A stretch of 17,510 nt of DNA from NCBI GenBank assembly GCA_014846205.1, contig RKAY01000096.1, forward strand, positions 1 through 17,510, given 5' to 3'. Each line of letters starts with the position of its first letter. The stretch's first letter is position 1. Of the stretch, positions 7,449-15,572 are shown piece by piece. Under the pieces are notes generated by a model, which did not search any database, was not told where the DNA came from, and saw only the letters and a program-made list of their open reading frames with translations. Source of the stretch: Collinsella aerofaciens. GTDB taxonomy: Bacteria > Actinomycetota > Coriobacteriia > Coriobacteriales > Coriobacteriaceae. A program made the position numbers and the translations under genes.

Positions 7449-9473
7449 TTACATCAGCTCGCAGACGGCTGCCGCGAAGGCTACAGGATCCTCGGGGAGG
7501 ATGCCTTCGACCAGCAGGGCCTGATCGTAGAGCAGGCCGGAGTACTGTTTGATCTTATCGGCGTCGCCCGCCTTCTGGGCAGCGACGAGCTTGGCGAAGA
7601 CCGGGTGCTTAGCGTTGAGCTCGAGCACGCGCTGGCTCTTGGGCATGCCGTCGGGCGCACCCTCGGGACCCTTCTGGAGCACCTTCTCCATCTCGAGCGA
7701 AAGCGGGCCTTCGGTGGTGATGCAGGCGGGGGCATCGGTCAGGCGCGCGGAGACGGCAACCTTCTCGATCTTGTCGCCGAGCGCCTCCTTCATGGCGTTA
7801 AAGAGGTCCTCGTTCTCCTTGGTAGCGTCCTCGGCCTCCTTCTTCTCGTCATCGGTCGCCAAGTCAAGATCGCCGGTCGCGACGTTCTTAAGCTCCAGGT
7901 GACGATCCTCGACCTCGGGCTCGGCGCCATCGGCAACCGCCTTCTCGGCAGCCTCGCGAGCAGCGTCATCCTCGTAGACCTTGGGCATATCGGCAGCCAC
8001 GTACTCACGCATGGCCTGGAAGGTGAACTCATCCACGTCCTGCGTCAGCAGCAGCACGTCGTAACCGCGGTCGAGCACGCCCTTCACGACGGGCATCTTG
8101 GCCAGGCGCTCGCGCGAATCGCCGGCGGCGTAGTAGATGGCCTTCTGGCCCTCGGGCATGCCCTTGGCATACTCGGCCAGCGTGATCATCTTCTGCTCCT
8201 TGGCAGACCAGAACAGCAGCAAGTCGGCGAGCTCGTCGGCCTTCATGCCGTAGCTCGAGTAGATACCGTACTTAAGACCGCGACCAAAGTTCTCAAAGAA
8301 CTTCTCATATGCCTCGCGGTCGTTGTCGCGCATATCCTCAAGATCGGCGGTAATTTTCTTCTCCACGCGTTTGGCGATGGCCTTGAGCTGTCGGTTCTGC
8401 TGCAGCGTCTCGCGCGAAATATTGAGCGTCACGTCGGCAGAGTCCACGACACCGCGCACGAAGTTGTAGTAATCAGGCAGCAGGTCGTCGCACTTCTCCA
8501 TAATCAACACGTTGGAGCTGTAGAGTGCCAGACCCTTCTCGTAGTCCTTGCTGTACAGATCGAACGGGGCGCGGCCCGGCACAAACAGCAGGGCGTCGTA
8601 CTCGAGCGTGCCCTCGGCATGGAAGCTAATGGTGCGCGCGGGGTCATCAAAGTCGTGGAACGTGGACTTGTAGAACTCGTCATAGTCCTTCTGCTCAACG
8701 TCGGAGCTACGCTTTTTCCAGATCGGCGTCATGGAGTTGACGGTCTCGAGCTCCTGATAGTCCTCGTACTCGGGCTTGTAGTCGTCGCCAGCGTCCTCGG
8801 GCTTGGGCTTCTGGCGGCTCTTGGTCACCATCATCTGAATCGGGTAGCGCACATAGTTGCTGTACTGCTGAATCAGGCTCTTGAGGCCCCACTCGGTCAG
8901 GAAGCGATCGTAGGTCTCGGCCTCGCCATCGGCGTCGAGTTTCTCGTTCTCGCGCAGCGTGAGGATAACGTCGGTACCGTGCTCGGCACGCTCGCCGTCC
9001 TCGATGGTGTAGCCCTCAAGACCGTCGGATTCCCACACATGAGCGGCGTCCTCGCCATAGGCGCGGCTGACCACCTTCACATGGCTAGCAACCATAAAGG
9101 CCGAGTAGAAGCCCACGCCAAACTGACCGATAATATCGACATCGGAGCCCTGCTGCTCGGCGTTCTCGGTCTTAAACTCCTCGGAGCCGGAATGCGCAAT
9201 GGTACCCAGATTGCGCTCGAGCTCCTCGGCGGTCATACCGATGCCGTTATCCGAAATAGTGATCGTGCGGGCATCCTTATCAAAGGAGACACGAATGGCC
9301 AGGTCGCCCTGGTCGAGCTTGACGCTCGAATCCTGCAGGCTCTTAAAGTTGAGCTTGTCGACGGCATCGCTCGCGTTGGAGATAAGCTCGCGCAGGAAGA
9401 TTTCCTTATTGGTGTAAATGGAGTTGATCATGAGGTCGAGCAGTTTTTTGCTCTCGGTCTTAAATTGACGCAT
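7449..9473 (-). CDS. htpG: Molecular chaperone HtpG (bacterial Hsp90)
   Basis: This is a 674-residue cytosolic ATP-dependent chaperone that acts late in protein folding, often with DnaK. The N-terminal GHKL ATPase domain is complete. It has the catalytic Glu in FLREL (29), ELISNASDA (29-37), SDNGIGM (74-80) and GQFGVGFYSAFMV (116-128). The middle domain contains the arginine-bearing SRETLQQNRQL. A C-terminal dimerisation domain follows. It is about 50 residues longer than E. coli HtpG (624). The extra length is largely a very acidic, lysine-rich segment in the second half (encoded near 7790-7990), as seen in other non-proteobacterial HtpG proteins. The ATG at 9473 has GAAAGGA 7 nt upstream. 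It is a monocistronic unit with a hairpin-bearing leader and a repeat array after its stop. Confidence 0.98.
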   Translation of the reverse strand: MRQFKTESKKLLDLMINSIYTNKEIFLRELISNASDAVDKLNFKSLQDSSVKLDQGDLAIRVSFDKDARTITISDNGIGMTAEELERNLGTIAHSGSEEFKTENAEQQGSDVDIIGQFGVGFYSAFMVASHVKVVSRAYGEDAAHVWESDGLEGYTIEDGERAEHGTDVILTLRENEKLDADGEAETYDRFLTEWGLKSLIQQYSNYVRYPIQMMVTKSRQKPKPEDAGDDYKPEYEDYQELETVNSMTPIWKKRSSDVEQKDYDEFYKSTFHDFDDPARTISFHAEGTLEYDALLFVPGRAPFDLYSKDYEKGLALYSSNVLIMEKCDDLLPDYYNFVRGVVDSADVTLNISRETLQQNRQLKAIAKRVEKKITADLEDMRDNDREAYEKFFENFGRGLKYGIYSSYGMKADELADLLLFWSAKEQKMITLAEYAKGMPEGQKAIYYAAGDSRERLAKMPVVKGVLDRGYDVLLLTQDVDEFTFQAMREYVAADMPKVYEDDAAREAAEKAVADGAEPEVEDRHLELKNVATGDLDLATDDEKKEAEDATKENEDLFNAMKEALGDKIEKVAVSARLTDAPACITTEGPLSLEMEKVLQKGPEGAPDGMPKSQRVLELNAKHPVFAKLVAAQKAGDADKIKQYSGLLYDQALLVEGILPEDPVAFAAAVCELM

Positions 9474-9503
9474 GTGCAGTCCTTTCGCGCTACCCCCGTC
9501 CGC

Positions 9504-9528
9504 AAAAACGGCCCGGTTGCCCGAGCCG
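9504..9528 (-). terminator. Terminator-like hairpin in the htpG leader
   Basis: On the minus strand CGGCTCGG (9528-9521) pairs with CCGGGCCG (9516-9509) over 8 bp, with one wobble. The loop is GCAA (GNRA type) and TTTTTG follows. It lies 30 nt upstream of the htpG ATG and downstream of the best promoter candidate. It may end read-through from the acetyltransferase gene, act as an htpG attenuator, or both. Confidence 0.75.
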
Positions 9529-9559
9529 CCTCGCAGACCTGCTATGTTCAGACTTAGAT

Positions 9560-9588
9560 TTTATAACCCATTAGCGCGCATATATACA
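9560..9588 (-). promoter_or_regulatory. Candidate htpG promoter
   Basis: On the minus strand TATAAA (9565-9560) is a 5/6 match to -10. A TGTATA hexamer 17 nt upstream (9588-9583) is a poor -35 in an AT-rich stretch. The predicted start near 9553 gives an 80-nt leader containing the terminator-like hairpin. No CIRCE or HAIR heat-shock operator is visible, so a different control is implied. Confidence 0.4.
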
Positions 9589-9637
9589 TACGGAATCGAA
9601 AAACTGTATGTTGCAATGCCCCATGCGCCAATTATCG

Positions 9638-9675
9638 AGGAGTGTCCCCAACTGCCGGCAGAAAAGGAGCGTCCC
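9638..9675. repeat. Second copy of the GTCCCC 27-bp-period repeat, with CTGCCGGCAG core
   Basis: AGGAGTGTCCC (9638-9648) and AGGAGCGTCCC (9665-9675) are 27 bp apart. Between them lie CAAC-type sequence, the 10-bp palindrome CTGCCGGCAG (9652-9661) and an A-run. The frame GTCCCCAAC, palindrome, A-rich stretch, CGTCCC matches the array at 7083-7174 in order and spacing, but the palindrome differs. The last base falls on the acetyltransferase stop codon. This suggests one family of dispersed elements. Confidence 0.65.
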
Positions 9676-10175
9676 TATCTGTCGCCCAGCAGCTTGGCCA
9701 TCCAGGCATGAGGCTGGCCTTCGTCTTCGTAGTCCACCGGGGCAATCTGCGTGTAGCCGGCCTTGGCATAGAGCGGCAGCACGTACTCCTGTGCATGCAA
9801 CTTTATGAGCTTGGCGCCGGCATCGCGCGCAGCAGCGTCGCTGGCTTCGATAATCTTGCTTGCCAGACCGCGACGGCGCATGGCGGACAGCACGGCGACG
9901 CGCCCCATAATATAGGTCTCCCCCGCTGCGACGCCTTCGTCCAAGTCGCACGCCGGCGAAACCGGAGCCTCTGCATCTGCCGCGCGCTCCAGTTCCTCGG
10001 GAAACACGCGCGAGCAGCCGGCGAGCTCGCCGTCCACGTAGAGCGTCACATGGATGCAAGTCGGCGCCTCATCGATAGCGTCGAACTCGTTCTCGTAGCC
10101 TTGCTCGTCCATAAAAACGGCGCGGCGCACCTGCGCCGCGTCATCAAAGCAACCCATCTTGAATTGGATATCCAT
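9675..10175 (-). CDS. GNAT-family N-acetyltransferase
   Basis: This 166-residue single-domain acetyltransferase transfers an acetyl group from acetyl-CoA to an amine of a small molecule or protein. The acetyl-CoA loop is visible as MGRVAVLSAMRRRGLASKI (90-108), with the R-x-x-G-x-A pattern at 100-105. The following helix, then the strand-and-helix LHAQEYVLPLYAKAGY (126-141), are typical of the ElaA/YjcF branch. So is the C-terminal D-x-E-D-E-G-Q-P-H segment (148-156). The ATG at 10175 is preceded by AAGGGA 6 nt upstream. A -10-like TACAAT (10216-10211) would give a leader of about 29 nt. The substrate is unknown. The gene stands alone between the phoR-type terminator and htpG. Confidence 0.92.
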   Translation of the reverse strand: MDIQFKMGCFDDAAQVRRAVFMDEQGYENEFDAIDEAPTCIHVTLYVDGELAGCSRVFPEELERAADAEAPVSPACDLDEGVAAGETYIMGRVAVLSAMRRRGLASKIIEASDAAARDAGAKLIKLHAQEYVLPLYAKAGYTQIAPVDYEDEGQPHAWMAKLLGDR

Positions 10176-10210
10176 GGCAGTCCCTTGCTCAAGCTAAACG
10201 ATTGGCACTG

Positions 10211-10216
10211 ATTGTA
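10211..10216 (-). promoter_or_regulatory. Candidate -10 element of the acetyltransferase gene
   Basis: TACAAT on the minus strand is a 5/6 match to the -10 consensus, about 36 nt before the ATG. No convincing -35 is found at 16-18 nt, so this is a weak or activator-dependent promoter call. Confidence 0.35.
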
Positions 10217-10303
10217 GCGAAAGGAAATCCACTCACGCTCGGCCACGCATACTACAGTCACCGAACAACCGCCACGCATTTGCCGCACCCCAACGAAACA
10301 CCA

Positions 10304-10330
10304 AGCCAGAACCCCGGCGCGTTGCCGGGC
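10304..10330 (-). terminator. Probable terminator after the PhoR-like kinase
   Basis: On the minus strand GCCCGGC (10330-10324) pairs with GCCGGGG (10318-10312) around AACGC. A poor T-rich tail, TTCTGGCTT, follows. It starts 17 nt after the kinase stop. The hairpin is good but the U-tract is interrupted, so termination may be partial. Confidence 0.45.
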
Positions 10331-10346
10331 TTTCACGTAACGGCAA

Positions 10347-11771
10347 CTACTCAAACGACTCATCCTGCTGAGTAGGAAACGTCACCGTGATGGTAGTCCC
10401 CACACCCAGCTCGCTCGATAGGTCGAGCGAAGCATGGTGATACACGGCGGCATGCTTAACGATGGCCAGACCCAAGCCCGTTCCGCCACGTGCCTTGGAG
10501 CGGCTCTTGTCCACGCGATAGAAGCGCTCGAACACCTTGCCCTGCTCCTCGGGCGCGATGCCGATACCCGTATCGGCAACCGTCAGGTACGGATGGCCCT
10601 CATCATTGGTCCCACACCGAAGCGTAACCGTGCCACCGGGCTGGTTATAGCGAATGGCGTTACTGGCCAGGTTATAAATCAGCTCGTCGATCAGGCGTGG
10701 CACACCTTCGACCACAACGGGCTTCGTCTTGCGCACGATGGTCACGTCCGACTGTCGGGCGACCTGCTCAAGGCGCTGCTCCACCGTCGTAATAGCGCGC
10801 GAGAGCTCAATGGGTTCCGTGGAACCAATAGGCACTGCCTCGCCCTCGGTCGCGCGCTCGGCCTCGTCCAGGTTAGACAACGTCAAGATGTCGTTTACCA
10901 GCGCTGCCAGACGGCCCGCCTCGCGATAGATTCGACCGCCAAAGTCACGCAGGTCGTCCTCGCCCTCGACCATGCCATTTGCAATGAGCTCGGCATAGCC
11001 CGAGATTGCGGTAAGTGGGGTTTTGAGTTCGTGGGTGATATTTGCCGTAAACTCACGACGCATGCGATCGTTGTCGGCCAGCACCGCCATCTGGCGCTTA
11101 AGCTCCTGGCGCTGCGATTCAATGCGCTCGAGCATGGGAACCATCTCGGCATAGGCATGTTCATAACTGCGGCGCGGATGGTCGAGGTCAACCTCTTGCA
11201 AGGGCGCAATGATGGCACGGGATTCACGATGAGCCAAGAAAAATGCAAGCACCGCACCTGCTGCCGCGATAAGCAGCATTGGCGCCACCAGTGAGAGCAA
11301 AATCGCCGCAACGCCAGGCTGGGCTTGCGCCAGACGAACGACTTGACCGTTATCGAGGGCCACGGCGCGATACAGCATAACCTCGTCGAGCGTGGAGCTC
11401 GAGCGTTCCGCGGAACCGAAGCCGTTCTCAAGTGCCGCGGCAACCTCGGGGCGATCGCGATGGTTGGGCAACATGGAGGGCGATGCCTCGTTGTCGTAGG
11501 CAACCGAGCCGTCTTTGTTGATCAACGTAATGCGCAGATCCTCACGATCGAGGCTGCGCAAAAATGCGATGGGCTCCTGCTGTTCGTTTAAGGCGGCGGC
11601 AATCAGCTCGGTTTCTTGCGAGAGATGCGCGCTCGTCGCATCTGCCAAAGTGTTTTGCACAAAGAACGCGCCCAACACTGTAAAGGCGACAATCACCGCC
11701 ATGGCACAGATAAAAATCGTCGCGAACACGCGATGGGAAAGCGTGTGCTTTCCCTGGGGGGCGAAGACCAC
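10347..11771 (-). CDS. phoR: PhoR-like sensor histidine kinase
   Basis: This 474-residue membrane kinase partners the regulator directly upstream. A membrane helix (about 15-37), an extracytoplasmic loop of roughly 115 residues and a second helix (about 155-180) precede a linker. The kinase core follows: phospho-acceptor His247 in FTANITHELKTPL, N-box NLASNAIRYN (367-376), G1 VADTGIGI (398-405), F-box FERFYR (414-419) and G2 GGTGLGL (429-435). The start is GTG 11771. GAGGAG, encoded by the final residues of the regulator, lies 6 nt before it. Only CCC separates the regulator's TAG from this GTG, so the two are translationally coupled. Its place next to pstB argues for phosphate control. The gene name rests on context and family and is less sure than the kinase call. 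Confidence 0.9.
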   Translation of the reverse strand: MVFAPQGKHTLSHRVFATIFICAMAVIVAFTVLGAFFVQNTLADATSAHLSQETELIAAALNEQQEPIAFLRSLDREDLRITLINKDGSVAYDNEASPSMLPNHRDRPEVAAALENGFGSAERSSSTLDEVMLYRAVALDNGQVVRLAQAQPGVAAILLSLVAPMLLIAAAGAVLAFFLAHRESRAIIAPLQEVDLDHPRRSYEHAYAEMVPMLERIESQRQELKRQMAVLADNDRMRREFTANITHELKTPLTAISGYAELIANGMVEGEDDLRDFGGRIYREAGRLAALVNDILTLSNLDEAERATEGEAVPIGSTEPIELSRAITTVEQRLEQVARQSDVTIVRKTKPVVVEGVPRLIDELIYNLASNAIRYNQPGGTVTLRCGTNDEGHPYLTVADTGIGIAPEEQGKVFERFYRVDKSRSKARGGTGLGLAIVKHAAVYHHASLDLSSELGVGTTITVTFPTQQDESFE

Positions 11772-11774
11772 GGG

Positions 11775-12503
11775 CTACTCCTCCGATGCGGCAGCTACGA
11801 GATCAGCGTCTTCGTTTCCGTCGTCGGCAGAAGGCTCCGCCAGGCGATAGCCCACGCCACGCACCGTCTCGATGGCGCTCGCATGCTCGCCGAGTTTCTG
11901 GCGGAGTGTCTGCACGTGCACGTCGACGGTACGCGAACCGCCGTCGAAGTCCCAGCCCCAAACGCTCTGCAGCAGCGACTCGCGGGTAAAGACCACGCCG
12001 GGCTTACGCATAAGATACTCGAGCAGGTCGAACTCACGCAGGGTAAGTTTGAGCGGCTCACCGGCAACGGTCACCTCGCGATGGCTGGGCGAAAGCACGA
12101 TGTCGCCCACGCTGAGCACATCGCTTGCCTGCTTGACCATGCCACCGCGACGCAGCAGCGCGCGGCAACGGCTGGCGAGCTCCATAAGCGAGAACGGCTT
12201 GGTCAGGTAGTCGTCGGCACCGCCATCGAGCGCCATGACCTTGTCGAGCTCGGTGTCCTTGGCGGTAAGCATCATGATGGGCACCGTCGCCGTCAGGCGA
12301 TCGGCGCGCAGGCGACGCATAATCGCCAAGCCGTCGGTATCGGGCAGCATAATGTCGAGCAGCACGGCATCGGGCACCCTTCGCGCCACGGCAGCCTTAA
12401 ACTCGCCATCGCACGAAAAACCCTCGGCCTCGATTCCCTGTTTGCGCAGCGCGTAGACCGTCAAATCCCTGATGTTGTCGTCGTCCTCGACGTAATAGAT
12501 CAT
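11775..12503 (-). CDS. phoB: PhoB-like response regulator (OmpR family)
   Basis: This is a 242-residue DNA-binding response regulator. The receiver domain has acidic residues EDDD (6-9), the phospho-acceptor Asp50 in LLDIMLPDTDG, the switch residue Thr80 and Lys102 in LTKPFS. A winged-helix OmpR/PhoB domain follows (about 130-235), ending VRGVGYRL. The tail after it is acidic. The ATG at 12503 has AAAGGGG 6 nt upstream. It lies 64 nt after pstB in the same direction with no terminator between, so pstB, this gene and the kinase are probably one transcript. It would activate Pho-regulon genes when phosphorylated under phosphate limitation. OmpR family certain; PhoB role inferred from pstB. Confidence 0.92.
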   Translation of the reverse strand: MIYYVEDDDNIRDLTVYALRKQGIEAEGFSCDGEFKAAVARRVPDAVLLDIMLPDTDGLAIMRRLRADRLTATVPIMMLTAKDTELDKVMALDGGADDYLTKPFSLMELASRCRALLRRGGMVKQASDVLSVGDIVLSPSHREVTVAGEPLKLTLREFDLLEYLMRKPGVVFTRESLLQSVWGWDFDGGSRTVDVHVQTLRQKLGEHASAIETVRGVGYRLAEPSADDGNEDADLVAAASEE

Positions 12504-12567
12504 GTTGAACCCCTTTGCGGCCGGTGTGACCGCATCTTAACCCTAAAGACGCCTGTAATAGACGGTG

Positions 12568-13443
12568 TCAGCCAAAACGACCCGTCAAATAATCCGCCGT
12601 GCGCGGATCGGTCGGATTTTTAAAGAGCTGAGCGGTGGGCGCATGCTCCACCAGCTCGCCCAGTAAGAAGAAAGCAACCGAGTCGGAAATACGCGCAGCC
12701 TGCTGCATGTTGTGCGTAACGACCACCAGTGTGCAGGTCTCCTTGAGCTCGCAGGCCAGCTGTTCCACCACCAGCGTCGACACGGGATCGAGGGCGCTCG
12801 TGGGCTCGTCCATCAGCAGAATGTCGGGCTGCACGGCAAGCGCGCGGGCGATGCACAGGCGCTGCTGCTGTCCTCCCGAAAGACCCAGGCCCGACTCCTT
12901 GAGTTTGTCCTTGACCTCGTCCCACAGGGCAGCGCGGCGCAGGGAGTCCTCGACCAACTCGTCGAGCACAACGCGGTCGCGCACGCCCATACCGCGAGGG
13001 CCATACGCGACGTTGTCGTAGATGCTCATGGGAAACGGGTTGGGGCGCTGGAACACCATACCCACACGCTGGCGCAGACGACAGATGTCGTAAGCGCCCA
13101 GGATATCCTGACCGTCGAGTACGATCTTGCCCTCGATGCGACAATCCTTGATGCCGTCGTTCATGCGGTTAAAGCAGCGCAGGAGCGTCGACTTGCCGCA
13201 GCCCGAGGGACCGATAAACGAAGTGATCTGCTTGTCGCGGATCTTTATGGACACGTCCTTGAGCGCATGGTGATCGCCATAGAACAGGTCAAGGCTCTCG
13301 ACATCGATACGCGTCGGCGAGGCCGCCAGGTCCTCCGCCGTGGGGCGAGTCGCATCCCCGACTTCGCGCTCGTGCGCGGCCTGGGCCTGCGCCTCCATGA
13401 GTTCCTCTAGCTCCGTGGGCTCCATAGCCGCAGCAGCCCTCAT
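12568..13443 (-). CDS. pstB: Phosphate ABC transporter ATP-binding protein PstB
   Basis: This is the ATPase of the high-affinity phosphate importer PstSCAB. From ATG 13443 it has 291 residues: Walker [11 protein letters not shown] (77-86), the PstB-typical Q-loop [20 protein letters not shown] (131-150), signature LSGGQQQR (188-195), Walker B ILLMDEP (208-214) and switch His244. A run of about 45 hydrophilic residues precedes the core (E. coli PstB is 257 long), rich in Glu and Ala. The start at 13443 is chosen because GGAGG lies 8 nt upstream; an earlier in-frame GTG at 13458 would contain that Shine-Dalgarno. It is unusual that pstS, pstC and pstA are not adjacent. The gene lies between two two-component pairs. 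Confidence 0.96.
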   Translation of the reverse strand: MRAAAAMEPTELEELMEAQAQAAHEREVGDATRPTAEDLAASPTRIDVESLDLFYGDHHALKDVSIKIRDKQITSFIGPSGCGKSTLLRCFNRMNDGIKDCRIEGKIVLDGQDILGAYDICRLRQRVGMVFQRPNPFPMSIYDNVAYGPRGMGVRDRVVLDELVEDSLRRAALWDEVKDKLKESGLGLSGGQQQRLCIARALAVQPDILLMDEPTSALDPVSTLVVEQLACELKETCTLVVVTHNMQQAARISDSVAFFLLGELVEHAPTAQLFKNPTDPRTADYLTGRFG

Positions 13444-13498
13444 ACCGCATACCTCCACATCGATATCAATTCATCAGCATCGATAGTAGAAAACGCGG

Positions 13499-13535
13499 CT
13501 TATACGCACGTGAGCGCATTGTCAAGTGTTTGTAA
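13499..13535 (-). promoter_or_regulatory. pstB promoter with Pho-box-like direct repeats
   Basis: On the minus strand a perfect -35, TTGACA (13525-13520), is followed after 15 nt by TATAAG (13504-13499). Two 6-bp repeats, TTACAA (13535-13530) and TGACAA (13524-13519), are spaced by 11 bp, the helical period of known Pho boxes, and overlap the -35. That position fits control by the PhoB-like regulator encoded downstream. The promoter is fairly convincing; the Pho box is tentative because only two repeats are seen. Confidence 0.5.
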
Positions 13536-13546
13536 GGGCACCTTGG

Positions 13547-14785
13547 CTATGCCGCCGGCAACTCGATGGTGAATATCGTGTGCTCGGGCGTCGATTCGCA
13601 CGCGATCGTGCCACCGTGAGCCGCAACGATCTCCTTGGCGATGGCAAGGCCAAGCCCGGCGCCGCCGCGATTGGTCGCGCGCGCCGCATCCAGGCGATAG
13701 AACTTCTCAAAGATCACCTTGAGCTTAGCCGCAGGAATCGGGTCACCGTGGTTAATAAAGCGCACGCGCACGCCGCCGTCATCTTGGCGTCGGGCCTCGA
13801 TCGTAATGGTCGAGCCTTCGTAACTATAGGCGACGGCGTTTTTCATGATGTTGTTAAACACGCGGGCCATCTTGTCGCCATCCACAAGTACCGTCAGGTC
13901 CTCGTGCACATCAATCTGTGCTTCCTTATGCTGCTCGTTGAGAATGGGGTAGAACTCATCGGTGACCTGCGCCAACAACAGGCTCAAGTCGACGTAGCCG
14001 CGCGTGAGCACAATATCGTGGAAATCAAAGCGTGTAATGTCGAAGAACTCCTCGACAAGTGCGTCGAGCCGATGTGCCTTGTCAAGCGCCACGCCCGTAA
14101 AGTGTGCGCGTTGCTCGACTGGCAGCTCGGGAGCCTCCTGCAGCAGGGAGAGGTAGCCCACCACGCTGGCGAGCGGCGTGCGCAAGTCATGCGCCAAGTA
14201 TGTGACCAAGTCGTCCTTGCGATGCGATTCATCGCGTAGGGCCTGCTGCACCCTACGCTCGCGATCGCGCACGCGGTTGAGCGCACCCTCGACCTCCAGG
14301 AAGTCGCCGTCGATGTTATCCCAGGCGTCAGGATGATCGATCAGGCGGTCCTGGATACGGGCGGCAAGCACGCGATCGGCATACTGCTCCCCTTGCTCGC
14401 AGCCTTGGTAATACAGCGCTCGGCCACAAAAGAATAAGACGCACACGGCAAGCGCCAGGATAAAGCCAAGCATGTTGAATACAAAGCCGGCGTCAAAGAA
14501 CACCGGCTCGGCAATGCCGCCAAGAGCCATGGCACCAATCGCCAGCGTGATTACCCACGCGGCACCGCCGATCACCACGCAACGGCGCACGGTTTCGAAT
14601 CGATCGATCAGCAAAAACCCGATAAGCAAAACTGCCAAAATGCCAGTGATGTTGTCGATGCCGATCAGCAGCAGGCTCAGCAAAAAGAGCAGTACCGTCG
14701 CGAGCGCGCGGTTGTCGACGACCGCCCTCACGTATTCAAAAAGTCGATCGGGCACCTCGAACGCCTGCCTATCGTCTTTTGTCAT
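13547..14785 (-). CDS. VanS-like sensor histidine kinase
   Basis: This is a 412-residue sensor kinase whose core closely follows the VanS pattern: TYLAHDLRTPLASVVGYLSL (195-214) with phospho-acceptor His199, N-box NNIMKNAVAY (311-320) and FEKFYRLD (359-366). The G1 motif reads NHGDP rather than D-x-G-x-G, a form also found in VanS proteins. The G2 motif is GGAGLGL (374-380). Instead of the usual two membrane helices it has about four (27-43, 46-61, 70-90, 101-125) with very little extracytoplasmic sequence. A ligand acting in the membrane, or a protein partner, is therefore likely. The start is ATG 14785 with GAGGA 8 nt upstream, 26 nt after the regulator. The longer in-frame start at 14950 would overlap the regulator and has no support. 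Confidence 0.92.
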   Translation of the reverse strand: MTKDDRQAFEVPDRLFEYVRAVVDNRALATVLLFLLSLLLIGIDNITGILAVLLIGFLLIDRFETVRRCVVIGGAAWVITLAIGAMALGGIAEPVFFDAGFVFNMLGFILALAVCVLFFCGRALYYQGCEQGEQYADRVLAARIQDRLIDHPDAWDNIDGDFLEVEGALNRVRDRERRVQQALRDESHRKDDLVTYLAHDLRTPLASVVGYLSLLQEAPELPVEQRAHFTGVALDKAHRLDALVEEFFDITRFDFHDIVLTRGYVDLSLLLAQVTDEFYPILNEQHKEAQIDVHEDLTVLVDGDKMARVFNNIMKNAVAYSYEGSTITIEARRQDDGGVRVRFINHGDPIPAAKLKVIFEKFYRLDAARATNRGGAGLGLAIAKEIVAAHGGTIACESTPEHTIFTIELPAA

Positions 14786-14811
14786 ATCAAGATCCTCACA
14801 AGCGAAAAGCG

Positions 14812-15507
14812 TTATTCGATGATGTAGCCGACGCCCCAGACGTTTTTGATAAAGCGCGGTTTTTGGGCGTCGTCGCCAATCTTTTCGCGCAGGTGGCGAA
14901 TGTGCACCATCACCGTATTGTTGGAGCCGGGCATAAAGTCCTCGTTCCACACCGCGCGGAACAGGTCCTCCACGGCCACCACGCTGCCGCGGTGCTCGAC
15001 CAGATACAGCAAGATGGAATACTCGATAGGCGTAAGACGCACCGGCGCCCCGTCCACTGTCACGGCACGAGCGTCGCGGTTGATCTCGAGACCGTCGAGC
15101 TGAATGACCGGAGACTCAGCCACCTGCACTCGGCTACCGTAGCTGGTATAGCGGCGAAGCTGAGCATGGACGCGCGCGACAAGCTCCAACGGACGGAACG
15201 GCTTGACCACGTAATCGTCCGCACCGAGCGAAAGGCCCTCAATCTTATCCTGCTGGGCATCGCGAGCCGTCAGCATAATCACGGGATAGGTGTGGCTGGC
15301 ACGAATCGTACGCAGCAGTTCAAAGCCGTCGATATCAGGCAGCATGACATCTAGCAGCGCCAGATCAAACTCTTGCTCCAAGATTGCTTTGGCCGCATCA
15401 GCCCCGCTATAGGCAATCTGAACATCAAAGCCTTCTTTTGTAAGGTAGATACCCACCAGGTCGGCGATGGCTTTCTCGTCGTCGACTACCAAAATGCGCT
15501 CGTTCAT
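14812..15507 (-). CDS. VanR-like response regulator (OmpR family)
   Basis: This 231-residue regulator has receiver acidic residues VVDDE (7-11), phospho-acceptor Asp53 in LLDVMLPDIDG, Thr80 and Lys102 in VVKPFRPLELVARV, a stretch typical of VanR. The C-terminal winged-helix DNA-binding domain ends SNNTVMVHIRHLREKIGD and VWGVGYIIE, again VanR-like. The ATG at 15507 has GAGGAG 7 nt upstream. It is co-transcribed with the sensor kinase (gap 26 nt) and divergent from a DD-carboxypeptidase, a natural target gene. Because no vanH, vanA/B or vanX lies here, it is better seen as a general envelope-stress regulator than as glycopeptide resistance. Confidence 0.93.
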   Translation of the reverse strand: MNERILVVDDEKAIADLVGIYLTKEGFDVQIAYSGADAAKAILEQEFDLALLDVMLPDIDGFELLRTIRASHTYPVIMLTARDAQQDKIEGLSLGADDYVVKPFRPLELVARVHAQLRRYTSYGSRVQVAESPVIQLDGLEINRDARAVTVDGAPVRLTPIEYSILLYLVEHRGSVVAVEDLFRAVWNEDFMPGSNNTVMVHIRHLREKIGDDAQKPRFIKNVWGVGYIIE

Positions 15508-15527
15508 GCACGCTCCTCTCGCGCTCC

Positions 15528-15533
15528 ATTATG
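15528..15533 (-). promoter_or_regulatory. Candidate -10 element for the VanRS-like operon
   Basis: CATAAT on the minus strand (5/6 match) would start transcription near 15521, leaving a 14-nt leader that begins just before the GAGGAG ribosome site. No good -35 is seen 17 nt upstream, so the promoter may depend on an activator. Confidence 0.4.
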
Positions 15534-15572
15534 CCCGAGGGGACGCCCGCCACACACAACAAGCGCGGGCGA

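Noticed and set aside
7428..9557. 709-residue plus-strand open frame opposite htpG, and similar long plus-strand frames at 1758-2894, 3723-5312 and 10434-11294
   Set aside because: They lie antisense to clearly conserved minus-strand genes. Their translations are low-complexity (His, Arg, Gly, Leu or Asp-rich) without any family motif, which is the usual GC-rich shadow effect.
9571..9580. CIRCE half-site (TTAGC...) upstream of htpG
   Set aside because: TTAGCGCGC is followed by no matching GAGTGCTAA arm at the required distance.
13547..14950. Longer sensor kinase starting at 14950
   Set aside because: It would overlap the VanR-like gene by about 140 bp, has no ribosome site, and its first 55 residues are a shadow of that gene. 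ATG 14785 has a good Shine-Dalgarno.
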